This document shows positions 56,798 through 64,000 of a stretch of 64,000 bases of DNA, one piece after another. The stretch's first letter is position 1; each line of letters opens with the position of its first letter. The position numbers were made by a program, and so were the translations under genes. A model generated the notes under the pieces. The model ran no database searches and was not told where the DNA came from. It was given only the letters and a program-made list of their open reading frames with translations. Source of the DNA: Chitinivorax sp. B (GTDB lineage: Bacteria > Pseudomonadota > Gammaproteobacteria > Burkholderiales > SCOH01); NCBI RefSeq assembly GCF_005503445.1, contig NZ_SCOH01000001.1:62001-126000 (forward strand), given 5' to 3'.

Positions 56798-57967
56798 CTA
56801 GAGACCTGCTGCTGCGCGAAGCGCTTCGGCTTTGTCTGTTCGCTCCCAAGAGAAATCCGGCTCTTCGCGGCCAAAATGGCCGTATGCGGCAGTTCGGGTA
56901 TAGACCGGGCGCAATAGATCCAGCATTTGCACGATTCCTTTGGGACGCAAGTCAAAGTGGGTCTTGATCAATTCCACAATTTGCTCGTTGCTGAGCTTGG
57001 ATGTGCCCCAGGTATCCACCATGATGGAAACAGGCTTCGAAATACCGATCGCGTAGCTCACCTGAACCAGACACTGTTTGGCAATGCCCGCTGCAACGAT
57101 ATTTTTGGCTACATAGCGACCTGCATAGGCGGCAGACCGATCTACCTTGGAAGGGTCCTTGCCAGAGAAAGCACCGCCACCATGAGGCGCTGCACCACCA
57201 TAGGTATCAACGATGATCTTGCGGCCGGTCAAGCCACAATCGCCCATTGGGCCGCCAATGACGAATCGACCTGTGGGGTTGATCAGGAAACGCGTGCCCT
57301 TCAGCCATTCCGATGGAATCACGGGTTTGATGATTTCCTCGATGACGGCTTCCGTAAGCTGTGCATGTGAGACATCTGGGTGGTGCTGGGTGGAAATCAC
57401 CACTGTATCAACTTCTTGAACCTTGCCACTGGCTTGGTCGTAACGAATCGTGACCTGAGATTTAGCATCCGGGCGTAACCAAGGCAAACGGCCATCTTTG
57501 CGCAGTTCCGCCTGGCGCTGCATCAGCCGATGTGAATAATAAATTGGTGCAGGCATCAACTGTGGCGTTTCGTCACAGGCATAGCCGAACATCAGGCCCT
57601 GGTCCCCGGCACCTTGGTCCAAATCAAGGCCTCGGCCTTCGTCAACCCCTTGGGCGATGTCTGGGGATTGCTTGTCATATGCAACCAATACCGCGCAGGT
57701 TTTGTAGTCGAAGCCAATATCGGAATGGTCATATCCAATACGCTTGATTGTGTCGCGAGCGATCTGGATGTAATCAATGTTGGCAGTTGTAGTAATCTCG
57801 CCAGCCAATACTACCAAACCAGTATTGACCAGGGTTTCTGCCGCAACACGGGCATATTTGTCCTCGGCCAGAATTGCGTCGAGGATGGAATCCGAAATTT
57901 GATCAGCTACCTTGTCCGGATGACCTTCAGACACCGATTCGGACGTAAACAGGAATGTATCGCTCAT
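56798..57967 (-). CDS. metK: S-adenosylmethionine synthetase
   Basis: Makes SAM from methionine and ATP. 389 residues from ATG 57967. '[20 protein letters not shown]' opens the protein, and the signatures '[15 protein letters not shown]' and '[19 protein letters not shown]' (P-loop-like) are intact. A GTG six codons upstream (57985) would be only about 11 bases from the predicted transcription start, so the ATG is preferred. No SAM riboswitch is visible in the short 69-base divergent region. Confidence 0.97.
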   Translation of the reverse strand: MSDTFLFTSESVSEGHPDKVADQISDSILDAILAEDKYARVAAETLVNTGLVVLAGEITTTANIDYIQIARDTIKRIGYDHSDIGFDYKTCAVLVAYDKQSPDIAQGVDEGRGLDLDQGAGDQGLMFGYACDETPQLMPAPIYYSHRLMQRQAELRKDGRLPWLRPDAKSQVTIRYDQASGKVQEVDTVVISTQHHPDVSHAQLTEAVIEEIIKPVIPSEWLKGTRFLINPTGRFVIGGPMGDCGLTGRKIIVDTYGGAAPHGGGAFSGKDPSKVDRSAAYAGRYVAKNIVAAGIAKQCLVQVSYAIGISKPVSIMVDTWGTSKLSNEQIVELIKTHFDLRPKGIVQMLDLLRPVYTRTAAYGHFGREEPDFSWERTDKAEALRAAAGL

Positions 57968-58002
57968 AATTGTCGTATCGCTCACTGTGTAAGGTTGCAG
58001 TT

Positions 58003-58030
58003 AGAATAGTCGCTTTCGAGTGTATCACAA
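58003..58030 (-). promoter_or_regulatory. Possible metK promoter
   Basis: On the minus strand TTGTGA (58030-58025), a 16-base spacer and TATTCT (58008-58003). Each hexamer matches 4 of 6. Confidence 0.35.
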
Positions 58031-58036
58031 GCCGCA

Positions 58037-58894
58037 ATGCTCAACAGTCTTCTGGTTGCAATCGCAAGCCTGCCTTTGTTTTTGTTCCATGGAATAGGCA
58101 GTGTCATTGGCCGTCTGATTTATGCTTTTTCTCAACGCTTTGCCAACATATTGAGAGCCAATCTGGCTGCAAGCAGACTGGATGTCTCCCCGTGGAAAAT
58201 TGCGGGGGAAATTGGTAAGGGGGCGATGGAATTACTGGTTGCATGGGGTCGATCACCTGCCGGTGTGGCGCGTCTGGTCAAGCGTTGTGACGGGTGGGAG
58301 CATGTTGAAGCTGCGTTGTCTGCTAAGCAAGGGATTGTTTTTGTGACTCCCCATCTTGGTGGATTCGATATTGCTGGCCGTTACTTAAGTTCGCGTTTGC
58401 CATCTCCATTGACTGCCATGTATCGCCCGCCCAAGCTCAAATGGCTGGAGCCCCTGATGAATGCTGGTCGCGTACGGGGCAATGGTAAGACAGCACCTGC
58501 TACATCGGCAGGGGTAAGGCAACTGTTCAAAACACTCAGATTGGGTGAACCGGTGATCATTTTGCCTGATCAGGCTCCAGGAGAAGGTGGTGGTGTCTGG
58601 GCGCCGTTTTTCGGTAGGCCCGCTTACACTATGACCCTGTTGGCCCGTTTGGCGTTGTCATCCAATGCCAAGGTGTTGATGTTTTATGGCGAGCGTTTGT
58701 CGCTGGGCCGTGGTTACGCAGTGCATATCGAACCATTGTCGACAGCTTTTACTGGGGATGCAGTGGTAGATGCGACCTTGCTCAACCAGGCGGTGGAACA
58801 ATTGATTGCACGGTGTCCGAGCCAGTATTTATGGAGTTATAACCGCTATAAAGTACCTGCGGGTGTGGTAGCGCCGACCGGAGTCATGTCGTGA
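58037..58894 (+). CDS. LpxL/LpxM-type lysophospholipid acyltransferase (copy 1)
   Basis: A 285-residue membrane-associated acyltransferase of the lipid A late-acylation family. The catalytic HX4D is in 'TPHLGGFDIAGRYL' (H106, D111); 'ILPDQAPGEGGGVWAPFFG' is the second conserved block. The N-terminal hydrophobic helix anchors it to the inner membrane. It is the most divergent of the three copies here. Divergent from metK, and its stop overlaps the next gene's start. Confidence 0.9.
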   Translation: MLNSLLVAIASLPLFLFHGIGSVIGRLIYAFSQRFANILRANLAASRLDVSPWKIAGEIGKGAMELLVAWGRSPAGVARLVKRCDGWEHVEAALSAKQGIVFVTPHLGGFDIAGRYLSSRLPSPLTAMYRPPKLKWLEPLMNAGRVRGNGKTAPATSAGVRQLFKTLRLGEPVIILPDQAPGEGGGVWAPFFGRPAYTMTLLARLALSSNAKVLMFYGERLSLGRGYAVHIEPLSTAFTGDAVVDATLLNQAVEQLIARCPSQYLWSYNRYKVPAGVVAPTGVMS

Positions 58895-59754
58895 TGCGTG
58901 TGTGGATGGTGTTGTGGCGTTTGGTCAGTTATTTACCTACGCCGATTATTGGCATACTGGGTTATGGTTTAGGCTGGTTGTTGTTTTGGGTGGGCAAGAA
59001 AACCACCCTACGTAATCTTGAGTTGTGCTTTCCTGATTGGACGCCTGCCGAGCGACGACGTGTTGGGCAGCGTCATTTCATGCGCTTGACCCGGGCTGCT
59101 TTAGAGCTGGCTTTGCACGTATGGCAACCCAAGCAACGCATATTGAAAATGGTGAAGATAAACGGCTGGGAACACCTGCAGCAGTGTCTTGGGCAACCCG
59201 TGATAATGCTCAACCCGCATTTTGTCGGCTTGAACAACGGCTCTGCGGCGATTGGGGAGCGGCTGAGTGAGTCAATGACACTGTATAGCCGCAACAAAAA
59301 CCCGACTGTCGAGGCGTTTCTGTATCAGGCACGACATCGGTTCGGTCAGCCAATGCTGTTTGCACGACAAGATGGCTTGCGTGCGATCGTCAAGCATTTG
59401 AAACGTGGCGTGCCGTTTTTTTATCTGCCGGATATGGATTTCAATTCAAAGGATGCCCTGTTCGTACCATTCTTTGGTGTTCCTGCATCGACTTTGACCA
59501 TGCCAAGCCGGTTGGCGGCAATGGCAGGTGCCAAGGTTGTGCCGGTGGTGACAAGGCAGTTGTCGATCTGGCAGGGGTATGAAGTGACTTTCTATCCTGC
59601 CTGGATGCATTTCCCAAGCGAAGATCCGGAACAGGATGCACGTAACATCAACGACTGGCTGGAACAACGTGTACTGGAAATGCCAGACCAGTATTATTGG
59701 GTACATAAACGCTTTGGACGTCGTCCGCCGGGCGAGAAAAACCTCTACAAATGA
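58894..59754 (+). CDS. LpxL-type acyltransferase with HX4N motif (copy 2)
   Basis: A 286-residue relative of copies 1 and 3. 'LRNLELCFPDWTPAERRR' and 'FFYLPDMDFNSKDALFVPFF' are clear family blocks. The catalytic motif reads 'NPHFVGLNNGSAAI': His109 is kept but the Asp of HX4D is Asn114. In this family that Asp supports the catalytic His, so activity may be reduced or different. ATG 58894 overlaps the copy 1 stop (a GTG three bases earlier is an alternative). It overlaps the VanY-type gene by four bases. Confidence 0.88.
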   Translation: MRVWMVLWRLVSYLPTPIIGILGYGLGWLLFWVGKKTTLRNLELCFPDWTPAERRRVGQRHFMRLTRAALELALHVWQPKQRILKMVKINGWEHLQQCLGQPVIMLNPHFVGLNNGSAAIGERLSESMTLYSRNKNPTVEAFLYQARHRFGQPMLFARQDGLRAIVKHLKRGVPFFYLPDMDFNSKDALFVPFFGVPASTLTMPSRLAAMAGAKVVPVVTRQLSIWQGYEVTFYPAWMHFPSEDPEQDARNINDWLEQRVLEMPDQYYWVHKRFGRRPPGEKNLYK

Positions 59755-60305
59755 GCATTTCTTCCAATTACCTTGATCGCTTGGCTGTTATCCATCGGCA
59801 ATTGGGAATTGCGCCGGACTATGCCGCAACCCGCCAGTTAATCCCACAACAGGAAGCGACTTTGTTGACGCCAGTAGGGCTGGATACATATGACCGCGAT
59901 GCTTTTTTGATTCCGGCAGCGGCTAACGCGTGGCTTAGTATGCAGGCGGCGGCAGTGGCGGAAGGTATCGTGTTGGAGCTGGTGTCCGCTTTTCGCAGCG
60001 TGGCGTATCAACAAGGATTGATTGCGCGCAAGATGGCTAAAGGGTTATCGATGGATGACATTCTGCTTGCCAGTGCCGCACCTGGTTTCAGCGAACACCA
60101 TACAGGGAGGGCGGTGGATGTGACGACTCCTAATGTTGATGTGCTGGAAGAGATTTTCGAAACCACCCAGGCTTTTGCTTGGTTGATAGCACATGCTGCT
60201 GAGTATGGATTTCACATGAGTTTTCCGCGTGCCAATCCGCACGGTATATCGTATGAACCTTGGCATTGGGCATTCGCTGAAGTTGGACAGGATCGGGTGG
60301 TATGA
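59751..60305 (+). CDS. VanY-type D-alanyl-D-alanine carboxypeptidase (M15B)
   Basis: Zinc peptidase that trims D-Ala from peptidoglycan stems. 184 residues. The M15 zinc motif 'SEHHTGRAVDV' (His and Asp ligands) and the third ligand/catalytic region 'YEPWHWAF' are intact, with 'LVSAFRSVAYQQGLIARKMA' before them. No signal peptide is visible, which is odd for an enzyme acting on the wall. It is overlapped by four bases on each side by acyltransferase genes, so it is translated with them. Confidence 0.88.
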   Translation: MSISSNYLDRLAVIHRQLGIAPDYAATRQLIPQQEATLLTPVGLDTYDRDAFLIPAAANAWLSMQAAAVAEGIVLELVSAFRSVAYQQGLIARKMAKGLSMDDILLASAAPGFSEHHTGRAVDVTTPNVDVLEEIFETTQAFAWLIAHAAEYGFHMSFPRANPHGISYEPWHWAFAEVGQDRVV

Positions 60306-61168
60306 GAGTTGCGTTGGTCCTGTTGTGGCTGTTCCAGTACTTACCGTTGTCCTGGCAGGCATCAATCGGTAATGGTTTGGGTTGGCTGGCTTACTATCTG
60401 GCGAAAAGCCGGGTCAACGTGGCGCGTACCAATTTACGTCTGTGCTTCCCTGATTTATCAGATTCAGCGCGTGAAAAGCTGATCAAGCAGCATTTGCAAA
60501 GTTTCATACGTGGTGCGCTGGAGCATGCATTGCTATGGTGGGCACCCGAATCAAGACTCAGGCAATTGATGAAAGTAGAGGGCTGGTATGAGCTGGAGAG
60601 CCGAATCGGACAACCCATCATCTTGTTTGCACCACACTTTATGGGCCTGGACCATGGTGGCATTCGGGTAGCAATGGATGCCAAGGTTTGCTCGATGTAC
60701 TCGCAGCAGAAAAATCCCCAGGTGACCGAGCTGTTGTTAAAAGCCCGCAAGCGTTTTGGTAATGCAGTGTTGCTGTCACGTCAGGACGGTATCCGTGGCC
60801 TGGTTCGAGCGGTCAAGCGTGATACTTTGCCTTTCTACTATCTACCTGATCAGGACTTTGGGCGTGAAGATGCCGTATTCGCGCCATTCTTTGGGGTGCC
60901 GGCAGCCACGATCACGGGTTTGTCCCGCATTGCCAAATTGACAGGGGCGGTGGTGATCCCGGTGGTGACACGTCAATGTCCAGGAGGGGAGGGGTACATC
61001 ACCCGGTTCTATCCTCCCTTGGCGGATTTTCCCAGTCATGATGTGTTGCAGGACACGCAACGAATGAACGAATTCATCGAGGCGAGGGTCAAGGAGATGC
61101 CGGCGCAATATTTCTGGACTCACAAGCGCTTCAAAACCCGGCCGGAAGGCGAACCGTCGTTGTACTGA
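60302..61168 (+). CDS. LpxL-type lipid A acyltransferase (copy 3)
   Basis: A 288-residue acyltransferase with an intact HX4D in 'APHFMGLDHGGIRVA' (H112, D117), 'FYYLPDQDFGREDAVFAPFF' and 'TRTNLRLCFPDLSD'-like N-terminal block. Probably adds a secondary acyl chain to lipid A in the inner membrane. About half its residues appear shared with copy 2, so the two look like an old duplication. Overlaps the VanY-type gene by four bases. Confidence 0.9.
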   Translation: MRVALVLLWLFQYLPLSWQASIGNGLGWLAYYLAKSRVNVARTNLRLCFPDLSDSAREKLIKQHLQSFIRGALEHALLWWAPESRLRQLMKVEGWYELESRIGQPIILFAPHFMGLDHGGIRVAMDAKVCSMYSQQKNPQVTELLLKARKRFGNAVLLSRQDGIRGLVRAVKRDTLPFYYLPDQDFGREDAVFAPFFGVPAATITGLSRIAKLTGAVVIPVVTRQCPGGEGYITRFYPPLADFPSHDVLQDTQRMNEFIEARVKEMPAQYFWTHKRFKTRPEGEPSLY

Positions 61169-61172
61169 AAGG

Positions 61173-61598
61173 ATGAGCAAGATGCAGTTCACCAATCCAG
61201 ACGATCTTGCCATTCGTGATTTTCTGCAACGTATTCGACGGATTGCTGTGCTGGGACTTTCACCCAATCAACACCGGCCAAGCTACCACGTATCGGCACA
61301 TATGCAACGTTTTGGGTATGACATCGTCCCGGTTCGCCCTGGTGTGGCATCGGTACTGGGGCAGCCGGCCTATGCTCACCTGCAGGATGTACCTGGTCGG
61401 GTTGAGCTGGTGAATGTTTTTCGTAATGCCAATGAGTTGGACACCATTGTTGAAAATTGCATTTCGCTTGGTATGCCGGCAATCTGGATTCAGCAAGGTA
61501 TCATCAATGAAGCAGCGGCCTGCCGGGCTCGCGATGCCGGCCTGTTTGTGGTGATGGATCGTTGTATTTACATCGACTATCTTCACCTGTGTTTGTAA
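61173..61598 (+). CDS. CoA-binding domain protein (YccU-like)
   Basis: A 141-residue single-domain protein of the CoA_binding_2 type with a Rossmann fold: 'RIAVLGLSPNQHRPSYHVSA', 'YDIVPVRPGVASVLGQPAY' and 'GMPAIWIQQGIINEAAACRA', ending with a Cys-containing 'VMDRCIYIDYLHL'. Biochemical role is unknown. Four bases after the acyltransferase stop. Confidence 0.88.
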   Translation: MSKMQFTNPDDLAIRDFLQRIRRIAVLGLSPNQHRPSYHVSAHMQRFGYDIVPVRPGVASVLGQPAYAHLQDVPGRVELVNVFRNANELDTIVENCISLGMPAIWIQQGIINEAAACRARDAGLFVVMDRCIYIDYLHLCL

Positions 61599-61616
61599 AT
61601 CGGTTTGGGACACACC

Positions 61617-61919
61617 ATGGTTCGTCACATTGTCATGTGGAAACTGAAAGATCATGCAGAAGGTGCTGATCGTGCAAGTAATGCACAAAAGATAAAAGAT
61701 TTGTTGGAAGGGTTACGTGGGCAAATACCCGGCCTATTGCATATTGAGATTGGTATCGATTTTTCAGCGACGCATCAGTCGGCTGATGTCGTACTGTTCA
61801 GCGAATTTGTAAGTCGTGCCGCACTGGATGCCTATCACCAGCATCCAGCCCATGTGGCCACAAAGGACTTTATCGGTGCTGTGCGCGAAAGTCGGACGGT
61901 AGCAGATTACGAGGTATAG
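61617..61919 (+). CDS. Dabb (stress-responsive A/B barrel) protein
   Basis: A 100-residue dimeric alpha/beta-barrel protein; the motif '[15 protein letters not shown]' at the N-terminus and '[20 protein letters not shown]' are typical. Function is unknown for bacterial members of this type. ATG 61617 starts at the conserved strand; a TTG four codons earlier is less likely. Seven bases before dapF. Confidence 0.88.
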   Translation: MVRHIVMWKLKDHAEGADRASNAQKIKDLLEGLRGQIPGLLHIEIGIDFSATHQSADVVLFSEFVSRAALDAYHQHPAHVATKDFIGAVRESRTVADYEV

Positions 61920-61926
61920 ACCAGCG

Positions 61927-62763
61927 ATGGGCAAAACACTGCGTTTTACCAAGATGCAAGGCTTGGGCAATGATTTCATGGTGGTGGATGGTATTCATCA
62001 GCCATTTACTTTCTCTGCAGAACAAATTGGTTGTTGGGGCGATCGTCGTTTTGGCATCGGTTTTGATCAGTTGCTGCTGGTTGAGCCTGCCCAGACGCCA
62101 ATGGCTGATTTTCGTTATCGCATTTTCAATTGTGACGGCACGGAAGTGGAGCAGTGTGGCAATGGTGCCCGTTGCTTTGCCCGCTTTGTTTATGACAAGG
62201 GTTTTACCACAAAGCGCGAAATCCAGGTGGAAACGGCCAAGGGCGTGATCATGCCACGACTGGAGGATAATGGTAGTGTGACGGTCAACATGGGGGCGCC
62301 TCGCTTTCAGCCGGATCAGATTCCCTTCATTGCGGATGCGGATTCAGTCATTCATGTATTGGCAGTGGCGGATACCCACTATGATGTGAGTGTGGTTTCA
62401 ATGGGCAACCCACATGCAGTTCAGGTCGTCCCAAATGTTGATCAGTTTCCGGTGGAAAAAATCGGTCCGTTGATCGAATGCCATCCGCGCTTTCCACAAA
62501 AGGTCAATGCGGGCTTCATGCAAATCGTTGATCGTGGTCGGGTTCGGTTACGGGTTTTCGAACGTGCGGCTGGTGAAACATTGGCATGTGGCACAGGTGC
62601 ATGTGCAGCAGTGGTGGCGGGTATTCGTCGAGGCTTATTGGATGCCACGGTGCGAGTCGATACACGTGGCGGCATGCTGAGTATCAGTTGGCAAGGGGAG
62701 GGCAGTCCGGTAATGATGACCGGCCCTGCTGTGACTGTGTTTGAAGGTGAAATCACATTATGA
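61927..62763 (+). CDS. dapF: Diaminopimelate epimerase
   Basis: Converts LL-DAP to meso-DAP for peptidoglycan and lysine. 278 residues. Both catalytic cysteines are present: '[17 protein letters not shown]' (Cys in QCGNGARC) and '[16 protein letters not shown]'. '[13 protein letters not shown]' opens the protein. Overlaps the DUF484 gene by four bases (ATGA), in the conserved order dapF-DUF484-xerC. Confidence 0.97.
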   Translation: MGKTLRFTKMQGLGNDFMVVDGIHQPFTFSAEQIGCWGDRRFGIGFDQLLLVEPAQTPMADFRYRIFNCDGTEVEQCGNGARCFARFVYDKGFTTKREIQVETAKGVIMPRLEDNGSVTVNMGAPRFQPDQIPFIADADSVIHVLAVADTHYDVSVVSMGNPHAVQVVPNVDQFPVEKIGPLIECHPRFPQKVNAGFMQIVDRGRVRLRVFERAAGETLACGTGACAAVVAGIRRGLLDATVRVDTRGGMLSISWQGEGSPVMMTGPAVTVFEGEITL

Positions 62764-63458
62764 GTGTCGACAAAATGGCAGAGCAGACCATGGAAGCCAA
62801 CGCCGTTGTAAGTTATCTGAAATCTCATCCTGAGTTTTTCGAGATCTATGCCGATGTACTGGCAGATATTTTCATTCCACATCCGCACGGTGGCCATGCT
62901 ATCTCGATTACCGAACGACAGATACTCACGCTGCGGGAAAAAAGCCGGTTGCTTGAAGTCAAACTAGCTGAATTGCTGCAATTTGGTGAAGAAAACGACG
63001 GTATCAGCGAGAAGGTACATCGTCTTGCGTTGACGTTGCTGGCCGCGCGGGATGCCACCGAGGCAATCAATGGATTCGTTTACAATCTGTTGGAAGATTT
63101 CTCGGTACCACATGTGGGGTTGCGTGTTTGGGGAATTGACGGTGCAGACCCCGCCCAGTCTGAATTTGCACCAGTTTCCGATAGCCTGAAAGCCCTGGCG
63201 GAGAATTTGACTGAGCCCTATTGTGGCCCACATGTGTTAGATGAAGTGCAAGCTTGGTTCGGCGAGGCCAGCCCAAGATTGCGCAGTTTTGCCCAAGTGC
63301 AGTTGGTCACGGATAGAACGGCAGGCCTGTTGGTATTGGCCAGTGAAGATCCGCAACGCTTTTATCCAGAAATGGGGACGCTTTATCTCAAGCGTGTTGG
63401 TGAATTGCTGTCGGCTGTATTGTTACGGACGATACCGCTGGGTAAAAAGGTTGACTAG
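62760..63458 (+). CDS. DUF484 family protein
   Basis: A 232-residue cytosolic protein with an N-terminal helical region ('[20 protein letters not shown]'), a coiled coil (about 60-90) and a GAF-like C-terminal domain ('[20 protein letters not shown]'). Function is unknown, but it is strongly tied by position to dapF and xerC in proteobacteria. Its stop is directly followed by the xerC ATG. Confidence 0.93.
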   Translation: MSVDKMAEQTMEANAVVSYLKSHPEFFEIYADVLADIFIPHPHGGHAISITERQILTLREKSRLLEVKLAELLQFGEENDGISEKVHRLALTLLAARDATEAINGFVYNLLEDFSVPHVGLRVWGIDGADPAQSEFAPVSDSLKALAENLTEPYCGPHVLDEVQAWFGEASPRLRSFAQVQLVTDRTAGLLVLASEDPQRFYPEMGTLYLKRVGELLSAVLLRTIPLGKKVD

Positions 63459-64000
63459 ATGAGTCAGCATGAACCGGATGCAGTTACTGTAAAAAGCCAA
63501 TTTCGTCCAATGCCGGTGGGTGGGGTGGCGCAAACGGATGCTTATTTGTCCTGGATTCGTGATGAGCGGAAGTTGAGCGACCATACTTGGCAGGCATACC
63601 GGCGCGATATGGATCATCTGCTAGTCTTGGCGGCAGGGCAGGATCTGCTGACCTTGACCCCACCAAACATGCGCCGCTTTATCGGTAAATTGCATCACGA
63701 TGGTTTATCTGGACGTTCGTTGGCACGTTTGTTATCTGTCTGGCGTGGTTTTTATACGTTTTTGGCAAAGCGTTACGGTGTCGATCTGAATCCGGTCATT
63801 GGTCTACGTGCGCCAAAATCGCCAAAAAAGTTGCCCCATGTGTTGTCTCCTGACGAGGCTGCCAAGCTGGTAGCGATTGCTCCGGAAGATGCATTGGCGA
63901 TTCGTGACAAAGCGATGTACGAGCTGTTCTATTCGTCCGGTCTGCGCCTGTCGGAGTTGGTGGCACTTCCCGTCAATGCACTTCAAATGGACAGTGGTGA
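63459..64000 (+). CDS. xerC: Tyrosine recombinase XerC (3' end outside window)
   Basis: Site-specific recombinase that works with XerD to resolve chromosome dimers at dif. 180 codons are visible: the N-terminal SAM-like core-binding domain ('YLSWIRDERKLSDHTWQAYR', 'LSGRSLARLLSVWRGFYTFL') and the start of the catalytic domain with its first Arg in 'YSSGLRLSELVAL'. The remaining catalytic residues (Lys, HxxR, His, Tyr) are off the window. The N-terminus carries about 25 extra residues compared with E. coli. Confidence 0.94.
   Translation, partial: MSQHEPDAVTVKSQFRPMPVGGVAQTDAYLSWIRDERKLSDHTWQAYRRDMDHLLVLAAGQDLLTLTPPNMRRFIGKLHHDGLSGRSLARLLSVWRGFYTFLAKRYGVDLNPVIGLRAPKSPKKLPHVLSPDEAAKLVAIAPEDALAIRDKAMYELFYSSGLRLSELVALPVNALQMDSG

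Noticed and set aside
57968-58036. SAM riboswitch upstream of metK
   Set aside because: The divergent gap is only 69 bases with no conserved SAM-I or SAM-II elements.

Overview
The window looks like a stretch of chromosome from a mid-GC betaproteobacterium. The orders secG - tRNA-Leu - nuoA to nuoN - DUF2818, thrS-infC-rpmI-rplT-pheS-pheT-ihfA-merR and dapF-DUF484-xerC, and the protein sequences themselves, suggest the Neisseriales/Chitinibacteraceae side of the class. That placement is inference; there is no rRNA or other species marker here. No insertion sequence, prophage, CRISPR array or integron was seen.

Layout. 1-2200 (minus): the 5' part of a Pst phosphate uptake operon, pstS then pstC, with a good Pho box and -10 upstream of pstS. 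2226-17742 (plus): a strong promoter, secG, tRNA-Leu(GAG), the complete 14-gene respiratory complex I operon nuoA-N and a tightly overlapping DUF2818 gene. 17759-25637 (plus): tRNA-Val(GAC), thrS, infC with an AUA start codon, rpmI, rplT, pheS, pheT, ihfA, a MerR-type regulator, tRNA-Pro(GGG) and tRNA-Thr(TGT). 25740-36885: a mixed region with an orphan pseudopilin, GTP-type PEP carboxykinase, a possible 41-residue membrane peptide, DUF599, a cold-shock protein, a pseudokinase joined to Sel1 repeats with a divergent lysine-rich secreted protein, a ferritin-like diiron protein, a possible micro-lipoprotein, homocysteine S-methyltransferase, YiaA, a DUF697-like protein and a hypothetical. 36960-41070: icd, rluE and aceK, so isocitrate dehydrogenase lies close to the kinase/phosphatase that controls it. 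41139-45755 (minus): an orphan periplasmic binding protein, a CorC/HlyC-type CBS membrane protein and a secreted DUF6345-like protein with a possible protease dyad.

46764-54712 (plus) is the most unusual part. It is an operon-like run of TonB-dependent receptor, YfiR-family periplasmic protein, CHASE8-like/HAMP hybrid histidine kinase, and REC-GAF-GGDEF-EAL response regulator. The kinase gene is broken by a perfect 5-bp tandem duplication (TGACC twice at 51580-51589). This stops translation inside the second receiver domain and detaches the HPt domain. The GGDEF domain of the last gene is degenerate while its EAL domain looks intact, so the predicted output is c-di-GMP breakdown.

54941-64000: a Pit phosphate transporter with its DUF47/PhoU-like partner, metK (all minus), then on the plus strand three LpxL-type acyltransferases interrupted by a VanY-type carboxypeptidase (one acyltransferase has HX4N in place of HX4D), a CoA-binding protein, a Dabb protein, dapF, DUF484 and the start of xerC. 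Two phosphate uptake systems, PhoB-type Pst and Pit/DUF47, therefore lie in the same 57 kb.
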